A program made the position numbers and the translations under genes. A stretch of 64,000 nucleotides of DNA. It comes from Sophora flavescens. Its lineage: Eukaryota > Streptophyta > Magnoliopsida > Fabales > Fabaceae. The notes under the pieces were generated by a model. The model had not been told where the DNA came from. It was given only the letters and a program-made list of their open reading frames with translations, and did not search any database. The stretch lies in NCBI GenBank assembly GCA_030762895.1, contig JAUPTC010000016.1:992001-1056000 (forward strand). Direction: 5' to 3'. Within the stretch, counting starts at the first letter, position 1. The number at the start of each line of letters is the position of its first letter. Of this stretch, positions 21,053 to 33,900 are shown one piece after another.

Positions 21053-21528
21053 ATTTGGTTTGTTATATTTTTTAAAGAAATGGTCACTAAATTGGTCCTC
21101 TATAACAAGTTTCGGGGACACATTTAGTGACTCGATTTTTTTTAATTTGTGGCTAATTTAGAGACCAATTTTCGGTCGCTAAATTTGATCCCCTAACTGG
21201 TTTTAGGAGACCAATTTAGCGACCGATTTTTTATAAATTAGCAACCGACTATTCGCCGCTAATAGCCACCAATTACAAATTCTATTGCGCTAAACGATTT
21301 AGCGATTGCGTTTTTAGCAAATAGTCATTATTCGGTCGCTAATTCGGGGTAGCTAACCTATTTAGCGACCAGAATTTTGATGAATAGCGACCGAAGAAAT
21401 ATCTTGGTCGCTAAACACCATTTTTGTAGTGAATGTGTGTTAGTGATAATAAAAAGTGTGCATTATTGAATGCAAGTTTAGTGTAATAATAAAAATAGTG
21501 TATGTGAAATATTTGAATTAAGGGGGTG

Positions 21529-21845
21529 TGTTTAAATAATTCAAATATCAATAATTAGTTGTAGTGGTTGTTATTAGTTAGTGTTAGTTACATGATAGTT
21601 ATGTTAGTTGTTGCAACTAACCCAATGTGTGGAGCGAGTCCATGTGGGACTTTATATTGTAAATAAGAGATGCTAATGTGTGAAATAAAAAGAAAAAAAG
21701 TATAGAAGTGTGTAAAGGAATAAAATTTCAGTCTGTGATATCCTTTTCTCCCTAATCCTTCTTTCTAGTGTGCGTAGTGTAGATGCCCTACCGTATAACT
21801 AGTGAAAGTTGCACGGGAGCGAACCCGAGTGTGTATGTTCCAACA
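21529..21845 (+). repeat. Copia-type 3' LTR
   Basis: 317 bp, very similar to the 5' LTR, preceded by the polypurine tract and followed by the TSD CTTTT. Confidence 0.88.
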
Positions 21846-22829
21846 CTTTTAACCCAAAATTTTTGATGGTTTAGTTGAGGTCTCTAATCGTGTTATTAAA
21901 AATGGACCGACCGATTCGTAAAATCGGACCTATCATCGGGTCCGGTCAGGTAATCGATCAGATAGCCATTCAACCCATGGCGGTGTCACAAATCAAAGCA
22001 ACTGCAAAACTAAGGATGGAACGGGGCTTGAACTAAGCGTTTCTTCAAGACGGGACAAATATATTATATACAGTATAATTGTCATTAGAAATATTGCTAT
22101 GTTTCGAGTATGGACACGTTGAAGTTCATGTTATCATATACAAGGAATATTTTAGAACTTTAACAGTATACCGGTTCAAACCAGAGTCAACCAAATTTCT
22201 ACTGAACCCAAGTTGAACCAAAGGACCCATTAACCCAGTTGTCCTCGACGTGTCGATCACCCCGGTTCAATTTCCGATAACATTGTTCCAACCCACCAAC
22301 TCATTTTGACCCATCCCATCTAACCCACCCAAGAAAATGTTGTTGGTAGGATGCTGGTTTCTTCTCAAACCTATTTTCTTTTATTTATTTATTTTGGAAT
22401 TTTTTTATGCGATTAATATTTTTTAGTTTATCCATCTATAAGATCATTAGTTAGTTCATCTCATTCAAAGAACTATTTGTATTTAGACTTATATATACTA
22501 GTTTACAATTACTCACCCATTAATCCATATATATTTGTTTGTAGTCCATTCCATTCACTAATATATTTATATATTAGCTAACCATCGAATAACACCTATT
22601 TATATTTTATGATATTTGTATGTTAATCATTTGGATTTTAAATATGTTGTTAAATTTTGTTAATTTTTATCCTTAACCCACCAACCCCATCACTAAGTCG
22701 GTGGGTTAGAAGATGTCAACCCACTTAACGAAATCGGTCAGTCCAAGCCATTTTGACAGGTCATCACCAGGACGAGATGATTGGGCCTGCTATGCCATAT
22801 GTTGTTACCCTTTCTTATTCATTGCTTCC
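21846..22829. other. Intergenic, no gene seen
   Basis: Sequence with several CCGGTTCAA / AACCCA words typical of dispersed plant repeats; no ends, TSDs or coding signal were found. Confidence 0.45.
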
Positions 22830-23260
22830 CTCGTCCACGTAACCACGACCGCAACAGACATCAACAACTTCACCAATACATAATCACACATGTTAACACT
22901 TCGCAGTTGATATATATAAAGAATTTTGGCAATGAAACTTGAAAAAGCTGGACTGTAGTATATATTACATATTATGTTTTTGAACGAATGTTTGATAAAA
23001 GGATTTGAATTCAATCGATTTTGGTAAAATCGATTGGTCAGAATCGAAATTGAACTTAAGTCGTTTACAGTTGAGATGTTTTATTGAAAGTAAATTTATA
23101 TAAAACTCACCGTAAATTTTCAACTCAACTCAAAAGTTATTTTTTGTAGTTTCTAGATTAGAATCGCCATGGATGTAAAAAATAAGTTAAAAAGATTCAC
23201 TTATTTAAATGAGATGGAGATGGGACTTGTTAATTTAGTTACTACGATGTTTGACTGTAT
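22830..23260 (+). pseudogene. Decayed duplicate of the secreted-peptide gene
   Basis: 22850-22975 aligns to the promoter block 11835-11945 (AATACATAATCA, GGCAATGAAACTTGAAA, AGTATATATTA). 23190-23250 aligns to the first part of the intron (ACTTATTTAAAT, GTTAATTTAGTTA). The roughly 200 bases between them, where exon 1 should lie, are unrelated. I could not find exon 2 downstream. It therefore cannot encode the peptide. Confidence 0.6.
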
Positions 23261-23884
23261 ATTTGGCCGCATCTCGCATGGCCGGTCAGAGGGGAAGCCG
23301 TTGAAGCAGTAGCACTTTTGCAAGTGTTTTAAGCCTACAAAAAGTTTCAAACCTCAAAATCTATTTTGTTTAGGATGAGTTTGACTTTACAATATATTCT
23401 TTGTCCCTTAAGTGCAATTACATGTACCCACACAACAAATATTTACATAAACCATAGTAATTTCAAATGTGATTACAAGATTTGACTCTTATAAAATAAA
23501 CCAATTAAGATTTTCGTTGTTTAATCAATAGACTTGACCCTTTCTTTTGTTTATTACAAGACTTGAACTTTATCATTACGAAAAAAATGTTAGAAATTGT
23601 CTCAGATTTGCTTATTTGCTAGAAATAAAGTTTGTATAAAACGTGCACAAAAAATAAGGTAATATATCCAGATATAATGAATAGTAAAATTAGATAAATA
23701 CAAGATAATGTGAGTTTATTAATGTGTATAAAACATTATTGAATAATTGTAAATAACATTGTTGAATTAATATTGACGTGTATCTCACCCCCGTCCCCAC
23801 TCTAATGCGGCATAATTTGATTGATATTTCACTAAATGATCATTTTCTATTTAATTTTTTTAGAGTTTAATTGTTGTACATTGT

Positions 23885-24015
23885 TAGTGTAAAGTTTTTA
23901 CACTATCGACCAATCACAGAATGACTTTAGGCAAGGTATAATAAAACTCATTCCTTATGATGTAGCAATTTAAGAAATTATTGACCACGTAAAACATTTA
24001 CACAAAAGATATAAC
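23885..24015. mobile_element. MITE relative of 7238-7415
   Basis: TAGTGTAAAGTTTTTACACT near the left end and an inverse-like TAAAACATTTACAC near the right. Ends are degenerate. Confidence 0.45.
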
Positions 24016-25359
24016 AATGAAATCCTTTGTTTAACATATAATTTCAATAATTTTATGAAATATTAATTATTGCTATTTATTAAATTATCATTTTCTATAT
24101 TTCATTTTTTTAAATTTTCAATTAACCATTTTTTCTTCCATAAACAAATGCAAAAGTATATTAAAACGAATAACTAATAAGACTTTAACCCACATAACTA
24201 TAAAATAAGGAAATGTTTCAACCCAAAGTTGCTAGATAATCTAAGAGTGATCCAGCAAATGTAACATCATTTGAGTTTTATCTATCATTTTTCAATGTCC
24301 AGATACTATATGATATAGCTAACCCATCCCCATTTCACTCTAATGAAATAATTCATTTTAGTTCTTAGTGGCTCCACAATTGACCCTACTTATATTTACA
24401 CTTCTATTTATATTTAATTATATTTCAACTTAAAATATTAATTTTATATATTTTAATTTTAAATAATAAATATGAAAAATATTAAATGATTTTTTAACCA
24501 CTTCCTTTTTTGGCAAACAAAGTTTTTGACAAGAACGGTTCTTGTATAAAATTCCTTCACATGATGACATTTAGAACATATAGGTCATCATCCATCTTCA
24601 ATGGAAGATTTTTAAGCAACCAAGCCTACAAACAAGAACTATGTAAGAGCCACCACGTGAGATTGTCTAATTGCTTGGAAACACCATCTTGGCCCCCACA
24701 AGACCAAGAAGTAATAAAACAAACCCCAGATATCAAAGAACCAATGAACCTTTCACTATGAAAACCAGTCAGTCAAGTTCAATTGACCAAACGTTTTATA
24801 ATTAATTTTGGGTTAATGAGCTTCGGTCCCAAGAATTATGGTCACTTTTGATTTTAGTATCTGATTTTTGTTTTCTTTTACATTATGTATCTCTAACTTT
24901 AAGTTTCTCGTATTTAGGCCAATGTCGCTTCGCCTCCTCCGTTATCTAATAGATGTATGCATGTAGACTGCTATTTTCAGCATGTCACGGACATTAAAAA
25001 AAATTATTTTTTAATGCCACGTGTTTTTTTAAATGACTTTTCATTTTTTTGTTTATTTTTTCGTAAAAAAATATATATTCGTATTTTTTTAAAGTTTTTC
25101 TTTTAAAAATAAAATGCTAACCTTTCATTCTAATCTCTCGTCAATCCAAATTTCTCTGAACCCGAAACTAAAAATAACCGTAATGGCTTCAAAATTTACC
25201 GACGGACACTCAAAATTACGAGATCAACTAATTGGAATGTCCAGGGGGAATATGTAATATTAACCAAATGCACAGGAGGATTCCAAAAGAAGGATGCGAT
25301 CTTGAAATTGCAGCATAGAAAAGAAAGAGGAAGGAAGCACTGGATCTGGAGAAAAGGCA
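24016..25359. other. AT-rich intergenic up to the gap
   Basis: 24820-25025 resembles the repeats at 7489-7915. No gene is supported; the short open frames show no recognisable domain. Confidence 0.4.
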
Positions 25360-25859
25360 NNNNNNNNNNNNNNNNNNNNNNNNNNNNNNNNNNNNNNNNN
25401 NNNNNNNNNNNNNNNNNNNNNNNNNNNNNNNNNNNNNNNNNNNNNNNNNNNNNNNNNNNNNNNNNNNNNNNNNNNNNNNNNNNNNNNNNNNNNNNNNNNN
25501 NNNNNNNNNNNNNNNNNNNNNNNNNNNNNNNNNNNNNNNNNNNNNNNNNNNNNNNNNNNNNNNNNNNNNNNNNNNNNNNNNNNNNNNNNNNNNNNNNNNN
25601 NNNNNNNNNNNNNNNNNNNNNNNNNNNNNNNNNNNNNNNNNNNNNNNNNNNNNNNNNNNNNNNNNNNNNNNNNNNNNNNNNNNNNNNNNNNNNNNNNNNN
25701 NNNNNNNNNNNNNNNNNNNNNNNNNNNNNNNNNNNNNNNNNNNNNNNNNNNNNNNNNNNNNNNNNNNNNNNNNNNNNNNNNNNNNNNNNNNNNNNNNNNN
25801 NNNNNNNNNNNNNNNNNNNNNNNNNNNNNNNNNNNNNNNNNNNNNNNNNNNNNNNNNNN
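25360..25859. other. Assembly gap of 500 N
   Basis: Exactly 500 N, a conventional size, so the true length is unknown. It probably hides the end of the LTR that follows. Confidence 0.95.
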
Positions 25860-28009
25860 ATCAGCATTTACCAAGTACAAACATTTATAAACAAGCAGTT
25901 TATCAGTGGGTTCAACACCCCAGACATCATCCATTTAAAATTATGCATGACACTTCATATTCATCATCTAGATTCGTCCTAATCTCATGAGATATCCCAA
26001 CATATAATGAGTTGATCAGACTCCAGAGCCACAATGGCTAAATGGGCACACTGCCACTAGGCACACAAAGTGTGGCTAATCTTGGCACACTGCCACTAGG
26101 TGCGCAACCTCTTCCCATCCACATAGGCATACAAGGTGTGGCTACTCTAGGCACACTGCCAAACACATTGCTAATGTCCACAACCAAGGCACCAATAGCA
26201 AGTAAGATGGGGTCTCAATGTCCTCCCTAGGCACATGAGAAAATGCATGTCGTAATTACCTTTCACCGCTGGTAATTGATGCATCAAACCTCAAACCGCA
26301 GGCACGTCTGCCAAATGCATGTAAAACACTTATGTTTTGATCTTTTTCTTTGTGTTCAATCTTTCTTTGCCGAAGCTCACAATGGCTTACGACTCACATA
26401 GTTTTAAAACATCTTTTAAAACTTTTATTACAACACAGGACCTCATAGTCCGAGTGCTCAATTACGACACCTCTCGACCGATGCACCAGTCCTAGGTTTG
26501 TGGTACTAGAAAACATCTTCAATGTTTCAATAAGGTATACCTCACATATACGACATAGTCCCTCAAAGTCCAAATGACCTCAAGTCCATCACAACACAGG
26601 ACCTTAGTACCCCGATGTCTCGGTTACTAAGTCCAACTGCACTTTCAACACGGTTGAATTAACTTTCGATTTTCCGAAATTCTTTTCCAAGGTATAAATT
26701 CATTATAAAACCCTTAAATAATAAGACTTAGTTTTTCACAAACTAATGAGCCACGTGAGGTTTGTTTTCTTCAACATAAGCACTGCCGTTTCGAAAATAC
26801 TTGCCGTCTACATTTTCCAAATTTGCCGTCAAATATTATTTTAAGGCTTTTTAAGCCAAAACTTAGCCTTTTCCACTTAATTAATTTTCTAAAATCATGA
26901 TTAACTTATTTTCACCAATTAATTTTATAAAAGAATATTTTGTAATATTAGGGTTTTCTTACGTAAAAATTAGCAGTGTGAAAATATTTTCACGGTTTCA
27001 CGCTCGTTGTGACTCATAATGCACCTTTTCAAAAATAAATTATTAAAATAATAATATTTTCCAAAACTCCTTATTTTTTCTCAAAATAAATTCCCTTTAA
27101 TATTATATATCAATATTTTGCCGTTAAAACATTGAATATAATTTGCGAAGCTTCTTAAAGCTTTTATCCGACTTACTTAATTGTGCACTGACCACTCTCA
27201 GGCTTCTCACACATCAACCAACAGTTATATCACAGATATTTCCCAGGCAGATCATGCATCACAGTAGCATAATATAATTACAAATAAACAATTAAACGCA
27301 ATTAAAACCACGCAGATACACATAACACAATAACAAACAACTAAAATAATTACTAACAGACAAATAATTACAACCAAACACAAGATAGCATATAGCCATC
27401 GAATAAATCCTTAGGTGTTCCCCTCTTACCTCTTGAAGACTTTTTGGTGAACTTACTGATTCCTTCGGAAATTCGGTTACCTCGTAAACGTCGTACTCAA
27501 TTAACCTTCAACCATTACAACCAAATAGTTACAAATCAAGAAAGTAAAACATTCTAAAATACATAGTCACGGCCTCTAGGGTTTTTGAATGATTAAAATT
27601 TCTAATCATGATTAAGTCATGGATTAATGATCCTTGATTAACTTAAATCATAGATTAGTGACTAAACAACTAAGTTTCAAACTCAAAACTTCCTAACTCT
27701 TTTATACATGGATTCGGCCTCAACATGTTCATAGGGCTAGGGTTTTTAGTTTAATAAACCAACTTGGATTTATTAAGCATACATACTAAGAGTTTGATTT
27801 CTAAGATCATTAAGGAAAACTATGAACCAAAACTCATCAAATCTCACCCACTTAGGGTTCGGCCAACATAGGGATTTTTGAGTAAAGATTTTCATTTTAA
27901 GAAACTAACATGGATTAGAGTGTGTAGACATACATGCCATATAGAATACATGATTATACATGACAACACATGAACAAAACTCTACCAACCCTACTTTGAT
28001 AGATTCGGC

Positions 28010-29246
28010 TGACGCGCTGTCGCGCACGCGTCAAAAAGCGAGTGGTTTGTAAAAACTGTAGTCAGGGTGCGACAACTCGGGTATCGTATCACAAGGACTC
28101 TCGTAATGTTATTATCACAGAAAATCGGTTTGGGGGGGGGGGGGGTGTTGGTTTGAAAATCAATTGAGAACAGAACAAAAACAAAGCAATTTAAATGGTT
28201 ATCAAATAAGACGAAAACGATCAATCTGTTGTTCGGTTTCCCACTATCATCGGTTCATGTAATTCCATGCCCTAAGCGGATTCTAATCCCTTTTCGGTTG
28301 TAGCATCAGTTAACAAGCGAAATCAACGCTATGGGACATATGTTCCTAATTCCCGAATTAAGCAAACGGGGTGAAGCACTCGTGAATTAAGCAAACACAA
28401 TTGAACGCACGCGAATTAAGCAAACACGATTGAGTTTAGGAACATAAAATCATCGAAAATAAATCAACACTAATTCGATACAAACTGAATTAAGCAAACA
28501 GAGAATATAGAATAGTATTGAAGGAGAGAAGGAAATTAAATCGGGAATTACAAGACCTCAAGTGTCGGCGGAAGCCGATTACAGCATATTAATCTAGGGA
28601 GATTAGTTCTCCATCAGAGACATAACAAAAATATAAAAGTATATTGGAAGCAGTGAAATTTTGGATGATCAGAAGTTCCTTTCTCTGTCTGCTGCGCTTC
28701 TATTTATAAGGTGGCCACGCATCACGGTCGTGACGGGAATCACGCCTTGGCCGTGATGCATTCTGTCAAGGGCGCGTTTTCAAATTCTGGCCGGTCACGG
28801 CCATGATACTCATCACGACCTGGCCGTGATCAATTCTGACTTTGGGTACTGATCTGTCACGGCCGTGACTTCTATCACGGCCTAGCCGTGATGGTCTCTA
28901 ACTTCCAAGTTATTCTCATCACGCCCGTGATGGGCATCACGGCCTGGCCGTGATGCTCTCTGACTTTCAGGCTTCTTCAGGGGTAGCTCAACCCGTCACG
29001 GCCTAGCCGTGATGGCTTCTGTTTCAAGTGGATTCTTCCCTTCTTGCTCTTCTTATTAACCTGAAACATGAAATAGCAATAAATGCTTTATTTGACTCAA
29101 AACTAGCTAAAATAACCTAAAACTACTTTACAGACTCAAAACGTTGCTTGAAGACAATCAAGTCTAATTTGGGAGAAAATGAGATTCAACTCGAATAAAA
29201 CAATGGTCTTTACTAGTCAAAAACTAGTAGAGCCAGATGCTGATCA
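28010..29246 (-). repeat. 3' LTR of Athila element 2
   Basis: 1237 bp, near-identical to the 5' LTR. TATAAATA (complement of 28701-28708) is the likely TATA box, with the U3 palindrome array 28718-29020 upstream of it in element orientation. A 14-base G run lies at 28132-28145. Confidence 0.92.
28718..29020 (-). repeat. U3 array of TCACGG..CCGTGA palindromes (3' LTR)
   Basis: Repeats of about 60 bp, each holding two short palindromes: one compact (TCACGGTCGTGA type) and one with a 5-base centre (TCACGGCCTGGCCGTGA type). The position directly upstream of the TATA box matches the TCGCCTCGCGA array of Athila element 1, but the motif is different. Confidence 0.85.
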
Positions 29247-30638
29247 AAATACCCCAAACTTGAACTTTGCTTGTCCCCAAGCAAACTAAAACTTAAAAAG
29301 GACTCAAACTTGTCAAGCTTAAAGGACTCAATCAATTTCGCACAATTTTCATGCAATCTTAACAAAACAATTTTTCTTCAATGTTTCCCCCTTTGAAACA
29401 AGGTAATCCCCACATTCATCTACTTTAAACAATTGAGATTTCCATCATTCATGCAATCAGTAATCTAAGTTGAGGGTCCAAGTCACACACAAAAGGGAGA
29501 CCACTAATTTCAAACAATTGCCTTCCTCACAAGGGCATTTAGTATTTCACTCATTCGCTCTATTTGTCTAGGCTATCAACCTTTCACTCAATTTCACATT
29601 TTAAGAGCACTTCCCATGAATTTGATTTTCATCTCAATCAAGGTTCCCACGAAAACATGCATGCAACATCAAAAGGTCTTTTAAAGGTTGTAATGGGGCC
29701 TGGCTAAGGGTAAGATATACAAAGGAACTAGGCTCCATATCCCTAGGAATTAAAAGAGTATGAAGCTTGTACACTATTATTTTCACTCTAACTCCTTTTT
29801 CCAATTTTCTTTTTGCTTGGGAGGCTACGCCTTTTTCCTTTGACACCATTTTTGTTCTGCCCCTTTTCTTTTGGCAAATTTTTTTTACGACTCTTTTTCT
29901 CTTTGCCCTTGGCTTCAACCCTTATATTTTTTTTTTCCTTTTCTCACCCTAGAATGACATATCAATGCAGCCACCCCAAACTTACTTTCTTGCCAACCTT
30001 CTCTTGCTGGGCTGTCATGCTCTCCTAATCCTAAGATCGGGTTAACATGGTTTTTCCAGATTTTGGCTTATAAATGAGGTTATCAAGAACAACAGGCTAA
30101 TCAGGCTCAATGGGGCTAACTAGGGAACATGCATTAGGGATGGTTCAAATTTAGGCCAAGTAGCTAAGTCAAAGAAGATCTGCCTAAATCATCTGATGCA
30201 ATCATATAAGCATGCAAACCAAGAAGAGACTCAAGCAAATTCGGGAAAGTGCAACTTGAAAGTGATTCACACAATTAAAAACATGTTGGAGGCTCAAATT
30301 CCTCACCTGGACATTTTTCGCAAATTGTTTGACCGAGATTCAATCCCTAGTGTGTGCATCCCTTCACCCCAAACTTATCATAAATCATGCAATCATAACA
30401 AAATATCTCAAAGTTTAATTTCCAATTTTTTTCACATGGGGATCAATTTTTCAAATTTCAAGGCCTAGGGGGGAAATTATCAAAAGTCAACACATGTCAT
30501 GCAATCAATCTGTGCTAAATCAATAAAACCCACCAAGCTTGCTGACACAGGACTCACACACATGCTCTTGAGCTTCTCAAATTATTCAAGAGCGAAAAGA
30601 AAACACAAGAAAAACACAAAACAAAACACAACAAATGG

Positions 30639-30670
<32 letters not shown>

Positions 30671-30776
30671 ACACACTTAAATCATACATTGTCCTCAATG
30701 AAACAACATAAATATAAAAACAGAGTGAGGGAAAGGAAAGGGTGCTCCTTGATCAAGTTGCAGTGTAGGTGGGCTC
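29247..30776 (-). other. 3' non-coding internal region of Athila element 2
   Basis: Colinear with 3051-4565 of element 1. In element orientation it holds an expanded GT run followed by a G run (30641-30677 on the plus strand as C17 then CA repeats), where element 1 has GTGTGGGGGAGGG. No gene is supported. Confidence 0.7.
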
Positions 30777-33700
30777 TCACAAGGAGAGCTCCTCAACAGT
30801 AGCATCCTCAGGCACCAAGCTCTCATGGAATAGCTTCAGCCGCTGCCCGTTAACCTTGAATGCCTTGTTGCTACCTGCACTTTTAAATTCTACTGCACCA
30901 TGAGGAAAAACATTAGTAACCACAAATGGGCCAATCCACTTGGATCGAAGTTTCCCAGTCATCACTTTCAGGTGGGAGTTAAACAGTAAGACCTGTTGGC
31001 CCACAGAGAATTCCTTCCTAGCAATCATCCTATCATGGAATTGCTTGGTTTTCTCTTTGTAAATCCGGGAGCTTTCATAGGCCTTTAGCCTGAGCTCCTC
31101 AAGCTGCTGTAATTGGAGTTTCCTTTCAATCCCAGCTTTTTGTATTTCCAAATTACAGCACTTGACCGCCCAGTAGGCACGGTGTTCAACTTCCACAGGG
31201 AGATGGAATGCCTTACCAAACACAAGCCTATAGGGGGACATCCCTATTGGTGTCTTGAAAGCTGTCCTCTGGGCCCAAAGTGCGTCTTCTAGACGGCGGC
31301 TCCAATCCTTCATATTCGGCTGCACCACTTTTTCTAAAATCTGTTTGATTTCCCTGTTTGAGATCTCAGCCTGCCATTAGTCTGGGGGTGATAAGCAGTG
31401 GAGACCCTGTGCACAACTTCATACTTCTGGAGTAGAGTTTCCATGGTGCGGTTGCAAAAATGAGTGCCCTGGTCACTTATGACAGCTCGAGGTATGCTAA
31501 ACCTGCAAAAAATATTAGACCTGACAAAATTGGCAACAACCTTAGAATCATTAGTTCTAGTGGGGATAGCTTCCACCCACTTTGAAACATAGTCAACAGC
31601 CAATAAAATATAGAGGAAGTCAAAAGATGCAGGGAAAGGACCCATAAAGTCAATTCCCCGCACATCAAACACCTCACAGAAAAGCATAGGTTGCTGAGGC
31701 ATTTCACTCTTGCGAGTGATGGCTATACCTGTTGTCTGACACTCCTTACAAGTCCGGTAGACCTCATAAGCATCTCTAAAAATGGTGGGCCAGTAAAAAC
31801 CAGAATCTAGGACTTTTCTTGCAGTCCTCTGTGGCCCAAAGTGTCCCCCTACTTGAGAGGCATGAGAAAAGTGCAAAATAGACTCAATCTCATAGTCGGG
31901 GACACATCTCCTAATCACCTTATCACTACAAAATCTCCAAAGAAATGGACCATCCCAAACATAGTACTTGGCGTCACTCTTTAGTTTGTGGATTTGAGAC
32001 CTAGTTGCTCCTGTCGGAAAGACACCAGCAACTAGGTAATTAGCAATGTCGGCAAACCAAGGAGTAACGCCATGCAACTGTAAGAGCTGCTCATCAGGAA
32101 AGTCATCCTGAATGGGGGAAGGATCCTCATCCCTCTCTATCCTACTCAAGTGATCAGCCACTAAATTTTCAGCTCCACTCTTGTCCTTTATCTCCACATT
32201 AAACTCTTGGAGCAACAACATCCACCGAATCAACCTCGGCTTTGCTTCCGGCTTCTTCAACAAGTATTTCAGAGCTGCATGGTCAGTGAAAACAATAACC
32301 CTGGAACCTAGCAAATATGATCTAAACTTATCAAGAGCAAAAACAACAGCTAGAAGTTCCTTTTCAATGGTGGTGTAATTAGACTGCGCAGCATCTAAAG
32401 TCCTAGAAGCATAATAAATGACGTGTGCAGCCTTGCCCATCCTCTGTGCCAGGACCGCCCCCACAGCATAGTTAGAAGCATCACACATGATCTCAAAAGG
32501 GAGGGTCCAGTCAGGGGGCTGGATGATGGGGGTAGAGGTCAATGCCTTTTTCAAGAAGTCGAACGCCTTCGTGCAGTTATCATCAAAGCTAAATATGGCA
32601 TCATTCTTCATCAAGTTTGACAGAGGGAGAGCTATCTTGCCGAAGTCCTTTATGAAGCGCCTGTAGAAACCTGCATGACCAAGAAAAGAACGAATCTCGC
32701 GAACGCAAGATGGGTAAGGCAATGTTGAAATCACATCAATTTTAGCAGGATCTACTGAGACACCCTCTTTAGAAATAACATGCCCCAAAACAATCCCCTG
32801 TTCAACCATAAAGTGACACTTTTCATAGTTCAAAACAAGGTCAGTTTCAATGCATCTTTCTAAAATCAAATTCAGACTATGCAAGCATGCATCAAATGAG
32901 GAACCATACACAATGAAATCATCCATGAACACTTCCATGCAATTTTCAATAAATTCAGTAAAAATGCTAATCATGCATCTCTGGAAAGTGCCAGGAGCAT
33001 TGCAAAGGCCAAATGGCATCCTCCTCAGAAGCAAACGCGTGCAAGGGGCACGTGAAAGTGGTCTTTTCCTGATCCTCTGGTGCAATGTGGATCTGGAAAT
33101 ATCCGGAAAAACCATCAAGAAAGCAGTAGTGGGATTTACCAGCCAGCCATTCGAGCATCTGATCGATGAACGGCAGAGGAAAGTGATCCTTCCGAGTGGC
33201 CTGGTTCAACCTCCTATAATCAATACAGACTCTCCAACTATTCTGGACTCTAGTGGGGACAAGCTCATTGTTCTCATTTCTTACCACTGTGAGCCTAGAT
33301 TTCTTGGGTACAACTTGCACTGGGCTTACCCAAGTACTATCAGAGATGGGGTATATGATACCCGCATGCAGGAGTTTTGTCACCTCCTTCTTTACAACAT
33401 CCAGAATCAATGGATTTAGCCGCCTTTGGGGCTTCCTAACTGGTCTAGCCCCATCCTCCAATAGAATCCTATGCATACATCTAGAGGGGCTAATTCCTGG
33501 GATGTCAACCAAGGTCCAACCAATCGCCTTCTTGTGCCTCTTCAGAACCTCCAAGAGTTTAGCTTCCTGGTCAGAGTCAAGGTTGGAGGAAATAATAACT
33601 GGAAGTTTTTCATTCCTCTCCAAATAAGCATACTTCAGATTCCCAGGAAGTGGCTTAAGCTCTAAGGAGGGTGGCTGCTCAACAGATGGTATGTTTGGGG

Positions 33701-33900
33701 CAGCCGGGATGTCAAGAAATTCAGCCGAACAGACAGCTTCACTTACACTATCACCCTGCAAAGTAGAATCAATCTCAGCACAAACAACACAAGGGTTAGT
33801 GTTAGTACGATCAAGACATGAATAAACATCATTAAAGCCAGAAATAGATGGAAAATCAGCAACCAAGTCATCATAGGCGTCATCAACAATTTCGGAGAGT
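30777..33900 (-). pseudogene. pol: Athila pol: RT, RNase H, integrase (frameshifted)
   Basis: Three frame segments make one pol. 32967-33866 is the N-terminal RT (WRVCIDYRRLNQATRKDHFP). An extra base near 33025 shifts the frame; 31334-33118 carries the RT catalytic FMDDF (about 32930), RNase H (CDASNYAVGAVLA), the integrase HHCC finger (HASQVGGHF, CKECQ) and the core aspartates (GIDFMGPF, VISDQGTHF). One missing base near 31365 (after HPQTNG) shifts it again; 30777-31328 is the integrase C-terminus. Apart from these two single-base changes the protein is well kept, which suggests a fairly recent insertion. Confidence 0.9.

Larger units (their letters stand above)
18657..21431. mobile_element. 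Non-autonomous CACTA element, TSD AAT
   Basis: Starts CACTACAAAAAAAAAAGG and ends CATTTTTGTAGTG, with AAT on both sides (18654-18656, 21432-21434). Subterminal regions at both ends are full of TTTAGCGACCGAA-like words in both orientations. There is no transposase. The interior carries a CT-rich stretch and a possible LINE-type 3' end. It is nested in the copia element. Confidence 0.88.
15696..21845 (+). mobile_element. Copia-type LTR retrotransposon, decayed, with nested insertions
   Basis: LTRs of 315 bp (15696-16010) and 317 bp (21529-21845) begin TGTT and end TTCCAACA. Both flanks carry the target-site duplication CTTTT (15691-15695, 21846-21850). The PBS TGGTATCTAGAGC starts at 16012 and the polypurine tract AAGGGGGTG precedes the 3' LTR. 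Only a gag-like piece remains; protease, integrase and RT are not found. The interior holds a second LTR fragment, unrelated coding-like sequence and a CACTA element. Perfect TSDs show one insertion event for the outer element. Confidence 0.88.

Noticed and set aside
24510..24761. 83-codon frame with a methionine start
   Set aside because: No recognisable domain, signal or neighbouring exon; within chance for AT-rich intergenic DNA.
25196..25982. Long open frames of over 220 codons on both strands around 25.2-26.0 kb
   Set aside because: They run through the 500-N gap and are open only because N codons are not stops.
28718..29020. CRISPR-like regular repeats
   Set aside because: The units are degenerate palindromes with unequal spacers in LTR U3 regions of a plant retrotransposon.
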